From NCBI RefSeq assembly GCF_003386205.1, contig NZ_QRDY01000003.1:310001-374000 (forward strand): DNA of 64,000 nucleotides. The letters are read 5' to 3'. Both the position numbers and the translations under genes were made by a program. The DNA comes from Cohnella lupini (lineage in GTDB: Bacteria; Bacillota; Bacilli; Paenibacillales; Paenibacillaceae). Each line of letters starts with the position of its first letter. Positions within the stretch are counted from its first letter, which is position 1. Below, piece after piece: positions 25,824 through 33,877 of this stretch. A model generated the notes under the pieces. That model searched no databases. It saw nothing but the letters and a program-made list of their open reading frames with translations, and was not told where the DNA came from.

Positions 25824-27134
25824 ATGTTCAAATCAGTCCTTCATCCCGTCGGTAAGACGCTGTCCGTATTCGCTCTTGCAACCGTACTCATTCTTCCCGC
25901 TTGTTCTTCCGGCGACAAGGAAAGCGCCGATCAGATCAAGCTGAAGGTACCTGACGCCGCAATATGGGGCGAGGAGAGCTCCGCGCTTCAAGTCATGTAC
26001 GACCTATTCGAGAAGGATCATCCCGAAGTGAAGCTGGAGCAAGTGACGATCGCGGATGCCCAAGCCGAGTCTGCCGCGTTGGCGGCGGGACAAGCGCCTG
26101 ATTTAATGCTGATGGATCCCTCGGTGGCCAAAGAAAGATACAAGAGTAATTATATCGAACCGTTGGACCCCTATTACGAGAAGTACGGCTGGGACAAAGA
26201 CATGTTCAAATGGGCCAAGAACGCTTACGTCGAGAACGGTAAAATCATAGGCGTTCCTTGGAACTACGAAGGCTTGGTGCTTGTATACAACGACACTCTA
26301 TTCAAGGAAAAGGGCTGGAAGGTGCCGGCTAATTACAACGACTTGATGGCTTTGGTTCCTAAGATCATGGATGAGGATATCATGCCGTTCGCATGGGGTT
26401 CCTCGGACAATCCTGGAGTCGACGATTGGTGGGTAACGAGCATCGTCAACAGCATTCTAGGCAAAGAGGGAACGAAACAGCTATTCTCCGGGGACAAAAA
26501 ATGGACGGATCCCGAAGTCGTGGACGGCATTCAACGATATAGCGATTTCTGGAACGCGGGATACGTGACGGACAAGAAGTCGCACGCCATCTCCCAAGAA
26601 GACAGCAACCAGCTGTTCCTGAACGGTAAAGCGGCCATGAGGCTTGATGGTACTTGGAGCTTGGCGGCCGACAACGAACCGGATTTCGACATCGGATTCG
26701 CTCCATTCCCGAGTTGGAAAGCCGACGGGGTTCCGGTCATTCCTCTGGGAGTCGGCGGCGGACTTGTCATCAACGCGAAATCCGCTCATAAAGACGAAGT
26801 CGCGGAATTGCTGAGCTACTTCTTCAAGGACGAAGTCGTTCAAGAAATGGCGATGCATGGAATTCCCGAGCCGCTTCAGAAGGATTACAGCTCGATGGAT
26901 CTGAAGCCGAACGTAGCGAAAGCGCTGAATCTGATTTCCGAATCGGAGAAAGCCGGTTTAACGGGTTACGTCGCTTGGTCGTACGCTCCTCCTAGCGTAG
27001 TTAACATTCTCGAGAACGATTTCGCAAGCGTGTACCTGAAGAAAACTTCCGTGGAAGATTGGCTAGCCGATATTCAAGCGAAGAAAGAACGGGACATCGC
27101 GGATAAACGATTCTTCGAATTGGACAAGTATTGA
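25824..27134 (+). CDS. ABC transporter sugar-binding lipoprotein
   Basis: A 436-residue solute-binding protein of the carbohydrate type. The signal peptide ends in the lipobox LPAC, so the mature protein is anchored by a lipidated Cys near residue 27. The mature part follows the MalE-like pattern (GQAPDLMLMDPS, GVPWNYEGLVLVYN, FLNGKAAMRLDGTW). It would deliver an oligosaccharide or glycoside to the two permeases downstream. A stable hairpin separates it from them. Confidence 0.93.
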   Translation: MFKSVLHPVGKTLSVFALATVLILPACSSGDKESADQIKLKVPDAAIWGEESSALQVMYDLFEKDHPEVKLEQVTIADAQAESAALAAGQAPDLMLMDPSVAKERYKSNYIEPLDPYYEKYGWDKDMFKWAKNAYVENGKIIGVPWNYEGLVLVYNDTLFKEKGWKVPANYNDLMALVPKIMDEDIMPFAWGSSDNPGVDDWWVTSIVNSILGKEGTKQLFSGDKKWTDPEVVDGIQRYSDFWNAGYVTDKKSHAISQEDSNQLFLNGKAAMRLDGTWSLAADNEPDFDIGFAPFPSWKADGVPVIPLGVGGGLVINAKSAHKDEVAELLSYFFKDEVVQEMAMHGIPEPLQKDYSSMDLKPNVAKALNLISESEKAGLTGYVAWSYAPPSVVNILENDFASVYLKKTSVEDWLADIQAKKERDIADKRFFELDKY

Positions 27135-27143
27135 TCGACGGAA

Positions 27144-27187
27144 GCCTCGGAAGCACGGATAAGAACGGAAGTCCGTGCTTCCGAGGC
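27144..27187 (+). other. Intercistronic hairpin between binding protein and permeases
   Basis: A perfect 16-bp stem (27144-27159 with 27172-27187) with a 12-nt loop and no T-run lies between the binding protein and permease genes. Such elements protect the upstream mRNA and thin transcription of the downstream genes, giving an excess of the binding protein. Confidence 0.75.
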
Positions 27188-27211
27188 GCTTCCTCTCGTT
27201 GAAAGGAGACG

Positions 27212-28102
27212 ATGTCATTGACGAAGAAGAGATTCCAGCTCAAGAACTGGGCAGGTTGGCTTCTGATAGTGCCCGGCCTTGCGTTCCACTTATACGCGGT
27301 TACCGTGCCTGCGGCATTGGGTTTATATTTGCCGTTCACGGAATGGAACGGATTGGATGTTCCGAAATTTATCGGATTCGATAATTTCATTGAAGCTTTT
27401 CAAGACAAAATCGTAGGCATGGCCCTACTGAATAACGTCAAATGGATGCTTTTCTGGATTACGGTTCCGATTATCCTCGCGTTTTTCCTGGCATACCTGT
27501 TAACGAAGGTTAAGAAAGGACAAACCGCGTACCAATCGATCTTCTTCTCGACGTCGATCATCACAGTGACGGTCGCCGGACAAATTTGGTTTTGGCTGTA
27601 CAATCCGTTCAGCGGCGTCAACTTTTATATGGATAAAGTCGGTCTCGGCTTCATTGAATGGCCGGGCTTAACGATTCCTTCCTTCTCGCTCGTGTCCGTG
27701 TTGATCGCCGACATGTGGAGGGGGTTCGGCGGCAACGTCATCTGGCTTCTCGCAGCGATGTCCCAGAACGATAAGTCTCTGGAGGAAGCGGCAAGAATCG
27801 ACGGGGCGGGACGATTCCGGATAATCTGGAACGTCATTCTTCCGCAAATCCGTCCGACGCTCGTGGTCGTCACGATGTTGACAGCGCTGGGTTCGTTCGG
27901 AGCCTTCGAAATGGTATACGTCATGACCGGCGGCGGTCCGGCGCACGCGACCGAGACGTTATCGACGTATTATTACTCGCTGAGCACGGAGGGCAGACGC
28001 GCGGGTTACGGTTCCGCGATCGCTTTGTTCCAAATTTTCGCGGCATTGATCCTGATCGTTTTCTACGGATACCTAAGGAAGAAGAAAGGGTGGGATGTGT
28101 AG
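27212..28102 (+). CDS. ABC sugar transporter permease 1 (MalF type)
   Basis: A 296-residue inner-membrane permease with six predicted segments and the EAA loop EEAARIDGAGRFRIIWNVILP near residue 190, which docks the ATPase. No ATPase gene is present in the operon, so a shared MsmX-like ATPase encoded elsewhere is presumed. The start may be ATG 27212 (close to AAAGGAG) or TTG 27218 (better spaced); the product differs by two residues. Its stop touches the next ATG. Confidence 0.92.
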   Translation: MSLTKKRFQLKNWAGWLLIVPGLAFHLYAVTVPAALGLYLPFTEWNGLDVPKFIGFDNFIEAFQDKIVGMALLNNVKWMLFWITVPIILAFFLAYLLTKVKKGQTAYQSIFFSTSIITVTVAGQIWFWLYNPFSGVNFYMDKVGLGFIEWPGLTIPSFSLVSVLIADMWRGFGGNVIWLLAAMSQNDKSLEEAARIDGAGRFRIIWNVILPQIRPTLVVVTMLTALGSFGAFEMVYVMTGGGPAHATETLSTYYYSLSTEGRRAGYGSAIALFQIFAALILIVFYGYLRKKKGWDV

Positions 28103-28909
28103 ATGAAGTTCAATTGGCGTCATATTCCGTTGGCCGTCATTTCCGTCTTCGCCCTGTTTCCGATGTTCTTGCTGTTCATGAACGCGTTCAAGAAAAAGTC
28201 CGAAATATCGAAAAACCCGCTTGGCTTGCCTAAGCATTGGTCCTTCGATAATTTCTCTAAAGCTTGGGAGCAGGGAAATTACGATGTCGCTTATTTGAAT
28301 ACGCTGATCATCACTTGCTTAACGGTGCTGTTCGTCTGCATCGTGTGCGGATTGGCCGCTTACGGGATGACGTTTCTGAAGACTCCCGGCTCCGGCTGGT
28401 TTCTGGGTTATCTGTTCGTCTCCATGAGCATGCCGCTCGGTTTCATTCCGATTTTCTTCATGTCGATCAAGCTGAACCTGATCAATACGCATATGGGCGT
28501 GATCATTCCGTCCGTAGGCGGGGCGTTCGCGTTTAACGTATTCCTGCTGAGAGCCTTCATGCTCGGCATTCCGAAGGATTTGCTCGAAGCGGCCAAGGTG
28601 GACGGCAGCAGTACTTTCAAAACGTTCCTCGCCATCATTTTGCCGCTTGCGAAACCGGCCTTCATCGTAGTGGCGATATTCACGACGTTGGGCTCGTGGA
28701 ACGAAATCTTCTTGTCCAACGCGATCCTGCAAGCGGACACGATGAAAACCGTCTCCGTCGCTTATTTGAACTTTACGAGTAAATACGGGACGAATTGGGG
28801 CCTCATGGCCGCAGGCGGCGTCATGACCGTTATTCCGATGGTCGTACTGTTCCTGACGATGACGAAGAAGTTCGTGCACGGTTTGCAAGAAGGCGGAGTC
28901 AAATTCTAA
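28103..28909 (+). CDS. ABC sugar transporter permease 2 (MalG type)
   Basis: A 268-residue permease with six hydrophobic segments and the EAA loop EAAKVDGSSTFKTFLAIILP near residue 165. It begins directly after the stop of the first permease and would form the heterodimeric channel with it. The C-terminus FVHGLQEGGVKF is typical of MalG-type permeases. Confidence 0.93.
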   Translation: MKFNWRHIPLAVISVFALFPMFLLFMNAFKKKSEISKNPLGLPKHWSFDNFSKAWEQGNYDVAYLNTLIITCLTVLFVCIVCGLAAYGMTFLKTPGSGWFLGYLFVSMSMPLGFIPIFFMSIKLNLINTHMGVIIPSVGGAFAFNVFLLRAFMLGIPKDLLEAAKVDGSSTFKTFLAIILPLAKPAFIVVAIFTTLGSWNEIFLSNAILQADTMKTVSVAYLNFTSKYGTNWGLMAAGGVMTVIPMVVLFLTMTKKFVHGLQEGGVKF

Positions 28910-28945
28910 ATTTATTTCATTTCCTTAGCGAAGGAGTTAATCTGA

Positions 28946-29665
28946 ATGATCAAAGTAACGATATGGAACGAAAACGAGCATGAGAAAATGAACCCGCAAA
29001 CGAAGGAAGTCTATCCGGACGGCATTCATAATGCCCTTAAAAAAGGAATCGCCAACGACGATTACGAGATCCGGACGGCAACGTTAGACCAGCCGGAGCA
29101 CGGGCTTAGCGAGGAGATCCTGAACGACACGGACGTTCTGTTATGGTGGGGCCATGTCGCCCACGACAAAGTGTCCGATGAAGTCGTAAATCGTGTGCAT
29201 CAACGCGTTATGGACGGAATGGGATTAATCGTGCTTCACTCCGGGCATTTCTCGAAAATATTCAAAAAACTGATGGGCACGGGGTGCGACCTGAAATGGC
29301 GCGAAGCTAACGAGAAGGAACGAATCTGGGTAGTCAATCCCGCGCATCCTATCGCGGCCGGCTTGCCAGAGCACTTCGTCGTTGCCCCGGAAGAAATGTA
29401 CGGCGAGCACTTCGATATCCCGGCTCCGGACGAGCTAATTCTAGTGAGCTGGTTCGAGGGCGGAGAAGTTTTCCGCAGCGGGTGCACGTTCTACCGGGGA
29501 CAGGGAAAAATCTTTTACTTCCGTCCAGGTCATGAAACTTACCCGACTTACTACGATCCCAATGTGTTGCGGACGATCAGCAACGCGGTGTCATGGGCTG
29601 CTCCATCCGGCGCGGCTAGGCCGATTCGAGGGCATCACGAGGCTCTTGAGCCGATCGGCGGATAG
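28946..29665 (+). CDS. ThuA-domain protein (trehalose utilisation family)
   Basis: A 239-residue protein of the ThuA family, a glutamine-amidotransferase-like fold. Typical segments are [13 protein letters not shown] near residue 65, [21 protein letters not shown] near 95, [14 protein letters not shown] near 130, and [15 protein letters not shown] near 195. ThuA takes part in rhizobial trehalose and related disaccharide use, with evidence for keto-sugar chemistry, but the exact reaction is not settled. It closes the operon and is followed by a terminator. Confidence 0.85.
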   Translation: MIKVTIWNENEHEKMNPQTKEVYPDGIHNALKKGIANDDYEIRTATLDQPEHGLSEEILNDTDVLLWWGHVAHDKVSDEVVNRVHQRVMDGMGLIVLHSGHFSKIFKKLMGTGCDLKWREANEKERIWVVNPAHPIAAGLPEHFVVAPEEMYGEHFDIPAPDELILVSWFEGGEVFRSGCTFYRGQGKIFYFRPGHETYPTYYDPNVLRTISNAVSWAAPSGAARPIRGHHEALEPIGG

Positions 29666-29683
29666 TCAAGCGGCGTATCGGAT

Positions 29684-29721
29684 AGGCATTGTTGACCAAA
29701 TCCCCGCCAATGCCTGTTTTT
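29684..29721 (+). terminator. Terminator of the MDR-ABC-ThuA operon
   Basis: AGGCATTG (29684-29691) pairs with CAATGCCT (29708-29715), then GTTTTTG. Confidence 0.85.
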
Positions 29722-29791
29722 GTCCCATTGCCGTCGGCCGCGACATAAGCTGAACCGAAGGTCATATACCGGGTTTCGGGGAGGATGCTAA

Positions 29792-30532
29792 GTGCCTCAA
29801 TATGTTGGCAGCAAGTGGAGGAAGACCGTTGCCTTGCTTCGCAGCCCGACGCTTCGGAAGATCGTTCCTAAGACCGTCAAGCTAAGCGATAGCAGTTTAC
29901 GGGAGATGTTGCGGCACCACGGAATGGTCTATGTGAAGCCTGATGTCGGCATGCATGGCAATGGCGTGATGAGAGTGGAGATCGCAAGGGGGCTTTACCG
30001 TCTGCGGATGGGAACGCAAGATCGATCCTACTCTTCTTTCGGCGAAATGTATCAAGTCATCCGAAAGTTAACGTCCGGAAGGAAGCACTTGATTCAGAGA
30101 GGCGTCCATTTGCTCCGTTACGGAGGACGCCGATTTGATCTACGGGTGATGGCGCAGCTCAATCCTCGCAAGTCGTGGGAAACGACCGGAATGATCGGAA
30201 GGGTGGCCGCAGCCCGTAAAATCGTCACGAACTACCATGGGGGCGGCAAGCTCGTTCCGGTGGAAAAGCTCCTCGGGAGCCAACTCGGCCATACGTTAGT
30301 ACGGGGCAAGATACGGCAGCTTCGAAAAATAGGAGTTATGGCAGGGCAAGCCATGCGGCGAAAATTTCCGGGCGTATGCGAGGTCGGAGTCGACGTCGGA
30401 ATGGACGCATCCCTAACTCCTTGGATTCTGGAGGTCAATACGAGTCCCGATCCTTATATTTTCAGGAAGCTTCCCGATCGGTCCATCTTCAAGAAAATCC
30501 GTCGTTATTCGAAGGCGTACGGCAAGCGTTAA
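29792..30532 (+). CDS. YheC/YheD-family ATP-grasp protein, short form
   Basis: A 246-residue member of the YheCD ATP-grasp family (spore-coat-associated). It starts at GTG with GGGAGG eight bases upstream. It holds the ATP-grasp core: VYVKPDVGMHGNGVMRVE, IQRGVHLLRYGGRRFDLRV and ILEVNTSPDPY. It lacks the N-terminal 120 or so residues of the five minus-strand paralogues, and the metal-binding motif that reads ExNxKP in them is EVNTSP here. A function in spore-coat assembly is inferred from the Bacillus family. Confidence 0.8.
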   Translation: MPQYVGSKWRKTVALLRSPTLRKIVPKTVKLSDSSLREMLRHHGMVYVKPDVGMHGNGVMRVEIARGLYRLRMGTQDRSYSSFGEMYQVIRKLTSGRKHLIQRGVHLLRYGGRRFDLRVMAQLNPRKSWETTGMIGRVAAARKIVTNYHGGGKLVPVEKLLGSQLGHTLVRGKIRQLRKIGVMAGQAMRRKFPGVCEVGVDVGMDASLTPWILEVNTSPDPYIFRKLPDRSIFKKIRRYSKAYGKR

Positions 30533-30547
30533 TAGAAACGAGGATAG

Positions 30548-30574
30548 AAGCCCCGGAAACCGAGGGCTTTTTTT
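30548..30574 (+). terminator. Rho-independent terminator
   Basis: AAGCCC-CGG pairs with CCG-AGGGCTT around an AAA loop, followed by a run of T. Confidence 0.85.
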
Positions 30575-30636
30575 CCGCACTTTCGACGGACGGCGAAATT
30601 AGGGTATGATGGGAGAAAACATCTAGGGAGATTGAA

Positions 30637-31317
30637 ATGGGCGATAACATGAAAGCAGCGGTCGTGCCGCAGGCCGTCATATTCGACTTGGACGGTACGT
30701 TGTTTCAAACCGAGACGTTGTTGGAGACGGTTCATCGGCGGGTATTCGAAACGCTACGCGAGGAAGGCTTGTATGAGCAGCCGTTGCCATCGATCGAAAC
30801 CTTGCTAGGCTCGCTGGGGATGCTGCTCTCTGATATATGGATGAGGGTGATGCCGGACGGCTCGCCGGCCGCGCATGAGAGGGCGAACGTATTGTTGCTG
30901 CAATACGAAATGGAAGAATTAGCTTTAGGGCGCGGACATTTATATCCCGGAGTCATTGAAACCTTGCGGGAGCTACGCGAACGCGGAGTCCGGCTATTCA
31001 TCGCAAGCAACGGACTGGAAGCTTACGTGAAAGGCGTACCCGAGGTAAAAGGAATAGGGGATTGGTTCGAAGCCAAGTACAGCGCGGGAGAATTCGCGAC
31101 CGGGACGAAGGTTGATCTGGTGCGTCGGTTGCTCGATTCCTTCGGAGTAGAGAACGCGTGGATGGTGGGCGACCGCTCGTCGGACGTGGAAGCCGGCAAG
31201 AGCAACGGCTTGTTCGTGGTCGGCTGCGATTATGCCGGATTCCGGCGCGAAGGCGAACTGGACGGCTCGGATGCCGTCATTCGTTCGTTCCCGGATTTAT
31301 TGAAGCTGCTGCCATAG
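30637..31317 (+). CDS. HAD-superfamily hydrolase (phosphoglycolate phosphatase-like)
   Basis: A 226-residue HAD phosphatase. Motif I is FDLDGTLFQTETL, motif II is FIASNG, motif III Lys follows in the GTKVDLV region, and motif IV is MVGDRSSDVEAGK. The cap is the helical type placed between motifs I and II (about 20-90). Substrate cannot be read; phosphoglycolate- or pyrophosphatase-like enzymes share this form. AGGGAG precedes the ATG. It is convergent with the YheCD array and shares the hairpin at 31374-31411. Confidence 0.85.
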   Translation: MGDNMKAAVVPQAVIFDLDGTLFQTETLLETVHRRVFETLREEGLYEQPLPSIETLLGSLGMLLSDIWMRVMPDGSPAAHERANVLLLQYEMEELALGRGHLYPGVIETLRELRERGVRLFIASNGLEAYVKGVPEVKGIGDWFEAKYSAGEFATGTKVDLVRRLLDSFGVENAWMVGDRSSDVEAGKSNGLFVVGCDYAGFRREGELDGSDAVIRSFPDLLKLLP

Positions 31318-31373
31318 ACGCCGCAAAGAGCTCGAGATTCGGACGTATTCTGTTTTCAAGTTTCGAATAATCA

Positions 31374-31411
31374 GGCAATAAGGATATCCCGCTCGGGATA
31401 TCCTTATTGCC
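31374..31411. terminator. Perfect 18-bp hairpin between convergent genes
   Basis: GGCAATAAGGATATCCCG pairs over 18 bp with its exact complement after only 2 nt, between the HAD gene and the minus-strand YheCD array. It has no long T-run but is very stable on both strands. Confidence 0.75.
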
Positions 31412-31432
31412 GTTACGCATATAACCCATTCG

Positions 31433-32629
31433 TTAGGAATACTCGTCTCCCGGTCCTTCGTTAAACAGAGGGCGATTGTCCGACTCTTCGCTCTTGCCGA
31501 CGGAGCCCATAGAGGACTTCTGGCTACGGGATTCCTTCCGCTGCCGGTAAGCCCACAAAGCGTACTCGATCGGCCTAACGATCGCTTTGCGGTACACCTC
31601 GCGCTCCCCGGCTTTCTTGAACACCTCGCGGGAAGGCTTCGGATTCACTTCGATCAGCCATATTTTACCGTTGCGATCGATGGCTAGATCGAGCGCTAGC
31701 TCGCATAATGCGCCATAAGTGGCTTCTAAATGGCGTGCTACGCCGATGCCGAACGTTTCGGCGGTTTCGCGGATTTGCGAGATGGTACTATCGTTGCCGA
31801 TCCATTGGCGGAGCAAGGAGTTCATAGACGCCGCTTCTCCGCCGCCGTGGAGATTAGAGGTGATGCTTCGCATCGGTCCGACCCGTCCGGCGCAGCCGGT
31901 AACCTCCCAGACTCCGGATCCGTTTTTCTGCACGAGCATTCGATAGTCGTGAATTCGGCCGCTAGGCAGCTTGATGTTCAAGCCTTGCTGCACGATGTAA
32001 CGGTCGCCGTGCATATCCCAATTCCCTAGTGCCGTCGGGAGATTGTTCTTGGATACGCGTCTAGGCTCCACGATGCTGCGCGAATGGTTGCGTCCCTGCA
32101 GCAGAAGCGTTCCGTCTTTGCCGCGATCGATACGAAGAATGCCTCGGCCTCCGGTACCGTTAATCGGTTTAAGATATACGGTCGGGTATTTCTTAAGCAG
32201 CGAGATGACGTCCTCCGGAGATTGATAAAGCTTCGTTACGGGAAGGTGCTGCCGAAAGGATGCGACCTTTCCCAAAGTACGGTACACGGTCCACTTGTTG
32301 CGCAGAGGCCGATTTAGAAAATGGAGATGGGAATGGCGTTTACGAAACGCGAGCAGTTGTTGGAATCGATTGCTTTTTTGGATACGGCAACGGTCGTAGA
32401 CGACGTTGGGGAAACGAACCCAACGCCTGCCCCACTTCTTGGTTTCCGTGTCGTAGACCATTGCATGAATTTTACCTTCGCTTTCATCCACGTCCTGCGG
32501 CGTGAATACGAATGCCGATATTCCGATCCTTTTGCCCGCAACGATCATTTTTTCGTAAACCGGACGTTCTTCCAGAACTTTGGATTCGTTCAGATATAGG
32601 GTTAGGATCCCAAGCGCGGGCTGTGCCAC
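31433..32629 (-). CDS. YheC/YheD-family ATP-grasp protein (array copy 5)
   Basis: A 398-residue YheCD protein. It starts directly with the ALGILTLYLNE strand, so it is the form without the extra N-terminal domain. The ATP-grasp part has VYLKPINGTGGRGILRID near residue 155, IVQQGLNIKLPSGRIHDYRML near 220 and WLIEVNPKPSREVF near 345. It begins at GTG, with GGAGG ten bases upstream, and lies 75 bp beyond the previous array gene. The last 40 residues are hydrophilic. In Bacillus the family associates with the endospore coat; its ligation substrate is unknown. Confidence 0.88.
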   Translation of the reverse strand: MAQPALGILTLYLNESKVLEERPVYEKMIVAGKRIGISAFVFTPQDVDESEGKIHAMVYDTETKKWGRRWVRFPNVVYDRCRIQKSNRFQQLLAFRKRHSHLHFLNRPLRNKWTVYRTLGKVASFRQHLPVTKLYQSPEDVISLLKKYPTVYLKPINGTGGRGILRIDRGKDGTLLLQGRNHSRSIVEPRRVSKNNLPTALGNWDMHGDRYIVQQGLNIKLPSGRIHDYRMLVQKNGSGVWEVTGCAGRVGPMRSITSNLHGGGEAASMNSLLRQWIGNDSTISQIRETAETFGIGVARHLEATYGALCELALDLAIDRNGKIWLIEVNPKPSREVFKKAGEREVYRKAIVRPIEYALWAYRQRKESRSQKSSMGSVGKSEESDNRPLFNEGPGDEYS

Positions 32630-32704
32630 GAAGCTATCGCCTCCGAGCCGGCGAAGCGGAAATCAAGGAATGGAAGCCACGCGAACGGAGTCCCTGGAAA
32701 GCGT

Positions 32705-33877
32705 TCACGTGGCAATTCCCCCTTGTTGCTCCTGCTTCAATCGGTGCAAGTATTGGCTATATTGAAAAATGCGTTCAAGCGATTTATTGCGGATATGGGG
32801 TTCGTCGAATTTCATCGGTTTGGAATTGGCTTCGAAGAACCAGACGTGGCCGGTCGTGTCGACTCCAAGATCCATTGACATCTCGCAAAGTCGGTTGTGA
32901 GCCGAACGCTCGATCTGCTTGGCAAGCGTAATCGTCGTATTTCTGACTTTGCCTAGTACCTTACCCGTTTTTTCTTTGCCGAAGATCGAGACGAGCAGTT
33001 TCTCGGGGTCATCGATATAGCCGCCGCGCGGAACGTGCGTCGTGATGCTGGAGTCGCCGGCAACCCTTGCTCCGATACCGGAGAGCTCCCATTGGCCGAT
33101 TCCGTTTTTCTGCACCAGCGCCCGCAGATCGAACGGACGGTTGTTTACCGCGGCCAGCAGGATGCCTTGCTGGGCGATATAAGGCTCCCCGAGAACGTCC
33201 GATTGCTTCACAACGCGATCCCATAACCTTCTCATCGTCCCGCAACGAAATGTCCTGCTGCCTTTTTCCTCTTGGATTTGCAGGCGGTAAGGCAATTTTT
33301 TCTCCGGTTGAACCATGACCGTCATGATCCCCACGCCCGCCTTGCCCCTGACCGGCTTCAAATAAAGCAGTCGATGCTTCTTGAGCAAACCGGCTAATAC
33401 GATCGGATCCGTCAGCTTCTTCGTTTCCGGTATATAGCTTTTAGTCGATTTGTTCTCGTTCAACCACTGAAACAAGGACCACTTGTTAAAGAAGCGACGA
33501 TTAAACAGGCGGATGTCGGGTTGTTTGGAAATCGCGGCGAGCTTCTTCTTCACTCGCGGCAATCGTTCGTCTTCTCGCTGGGGGATCCGGTTGTATACGA
33601 TGCTGGGCCGCGGAAACCAGGATTGAATCCAAGTGTCGTCTTCGTTACGATACGTATACCCGAGCACCCGGGCGGACTGAAGTTTAAGATTCTTGACCGT
33701 AATGACGTAGGTGATGATGCCCATTTGTTTGCCCGTATTGATCAAATCGATGAAATTATTGCGGTTGCCGCGGAACAATTGGATTTCGTCCTCGATGGTA
33801 AGAATCGCGACGACCGGTTTATCGGCCGCCGCTTCCAATAAATTCGCGTTGGTAAAGAGAGATTTAGGAATCATCAA
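32705..33877 (-). CDS. YheC/YheD-family ATP-grasp protein (array copy 4)
   Basis: A 390-residue YheCD protein of the short-N-terminus form (VVAILTIEDEIQLF near residue 22). Key segments are LYLKPVRGKAGVGIMTVM near 175, IAQQGILLAAVNNRPFDLRAL near 235 and FFEANSKPMKFDEPH near 355. GGAGGG lies ten bases before the ATG, and the start overlaps the stop of the preceding gene by 4 nt, so the two are translationally coupled. Identity between copies looks modest, suggesting old duplications. Confidence 0.88.
   Translation of the reverse strand: MMIPKSLFTNANLLEAAADKPVVAILTIEDEIQLFRGNRNNFIDLINTGKQMGIITYVITVKNLKLQSARVLGYTYRNEDDTWIQSWFPRPSIVYNRIPQREDERLPRVKKKLAAISKQPDIRLFNRRFFNKWSLFQWLNENKSTKSYIPETKKLTDPIVLAGLLKKHRLLYLKPVRGKAGVGIMTVMVQPEKKLPYRLQIQEEKGSRTFRCGTMRRLWDRVVKQSDVLGEPYIAQQGILLAAVNNRPFDLRALVQKNGIGQWELSGIGARVAGDSSITTHVPRGGYIDDPEKLLVSIFGKEKTGKVLGKVRNTTITLAKQIERSAHNRLCEMSMDLGVDTTGHVWFFEANSKPMKFDEPHIRNKSLERIFQYSQYLHRLKQEQQGGIAT

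Noticed and set aside
28319..28888. A 189-codon minus-strand frame opposite the second permease
   Set aside because: It lies fully within a clear ABC permease and shows His/Arg-rich text without motifs.
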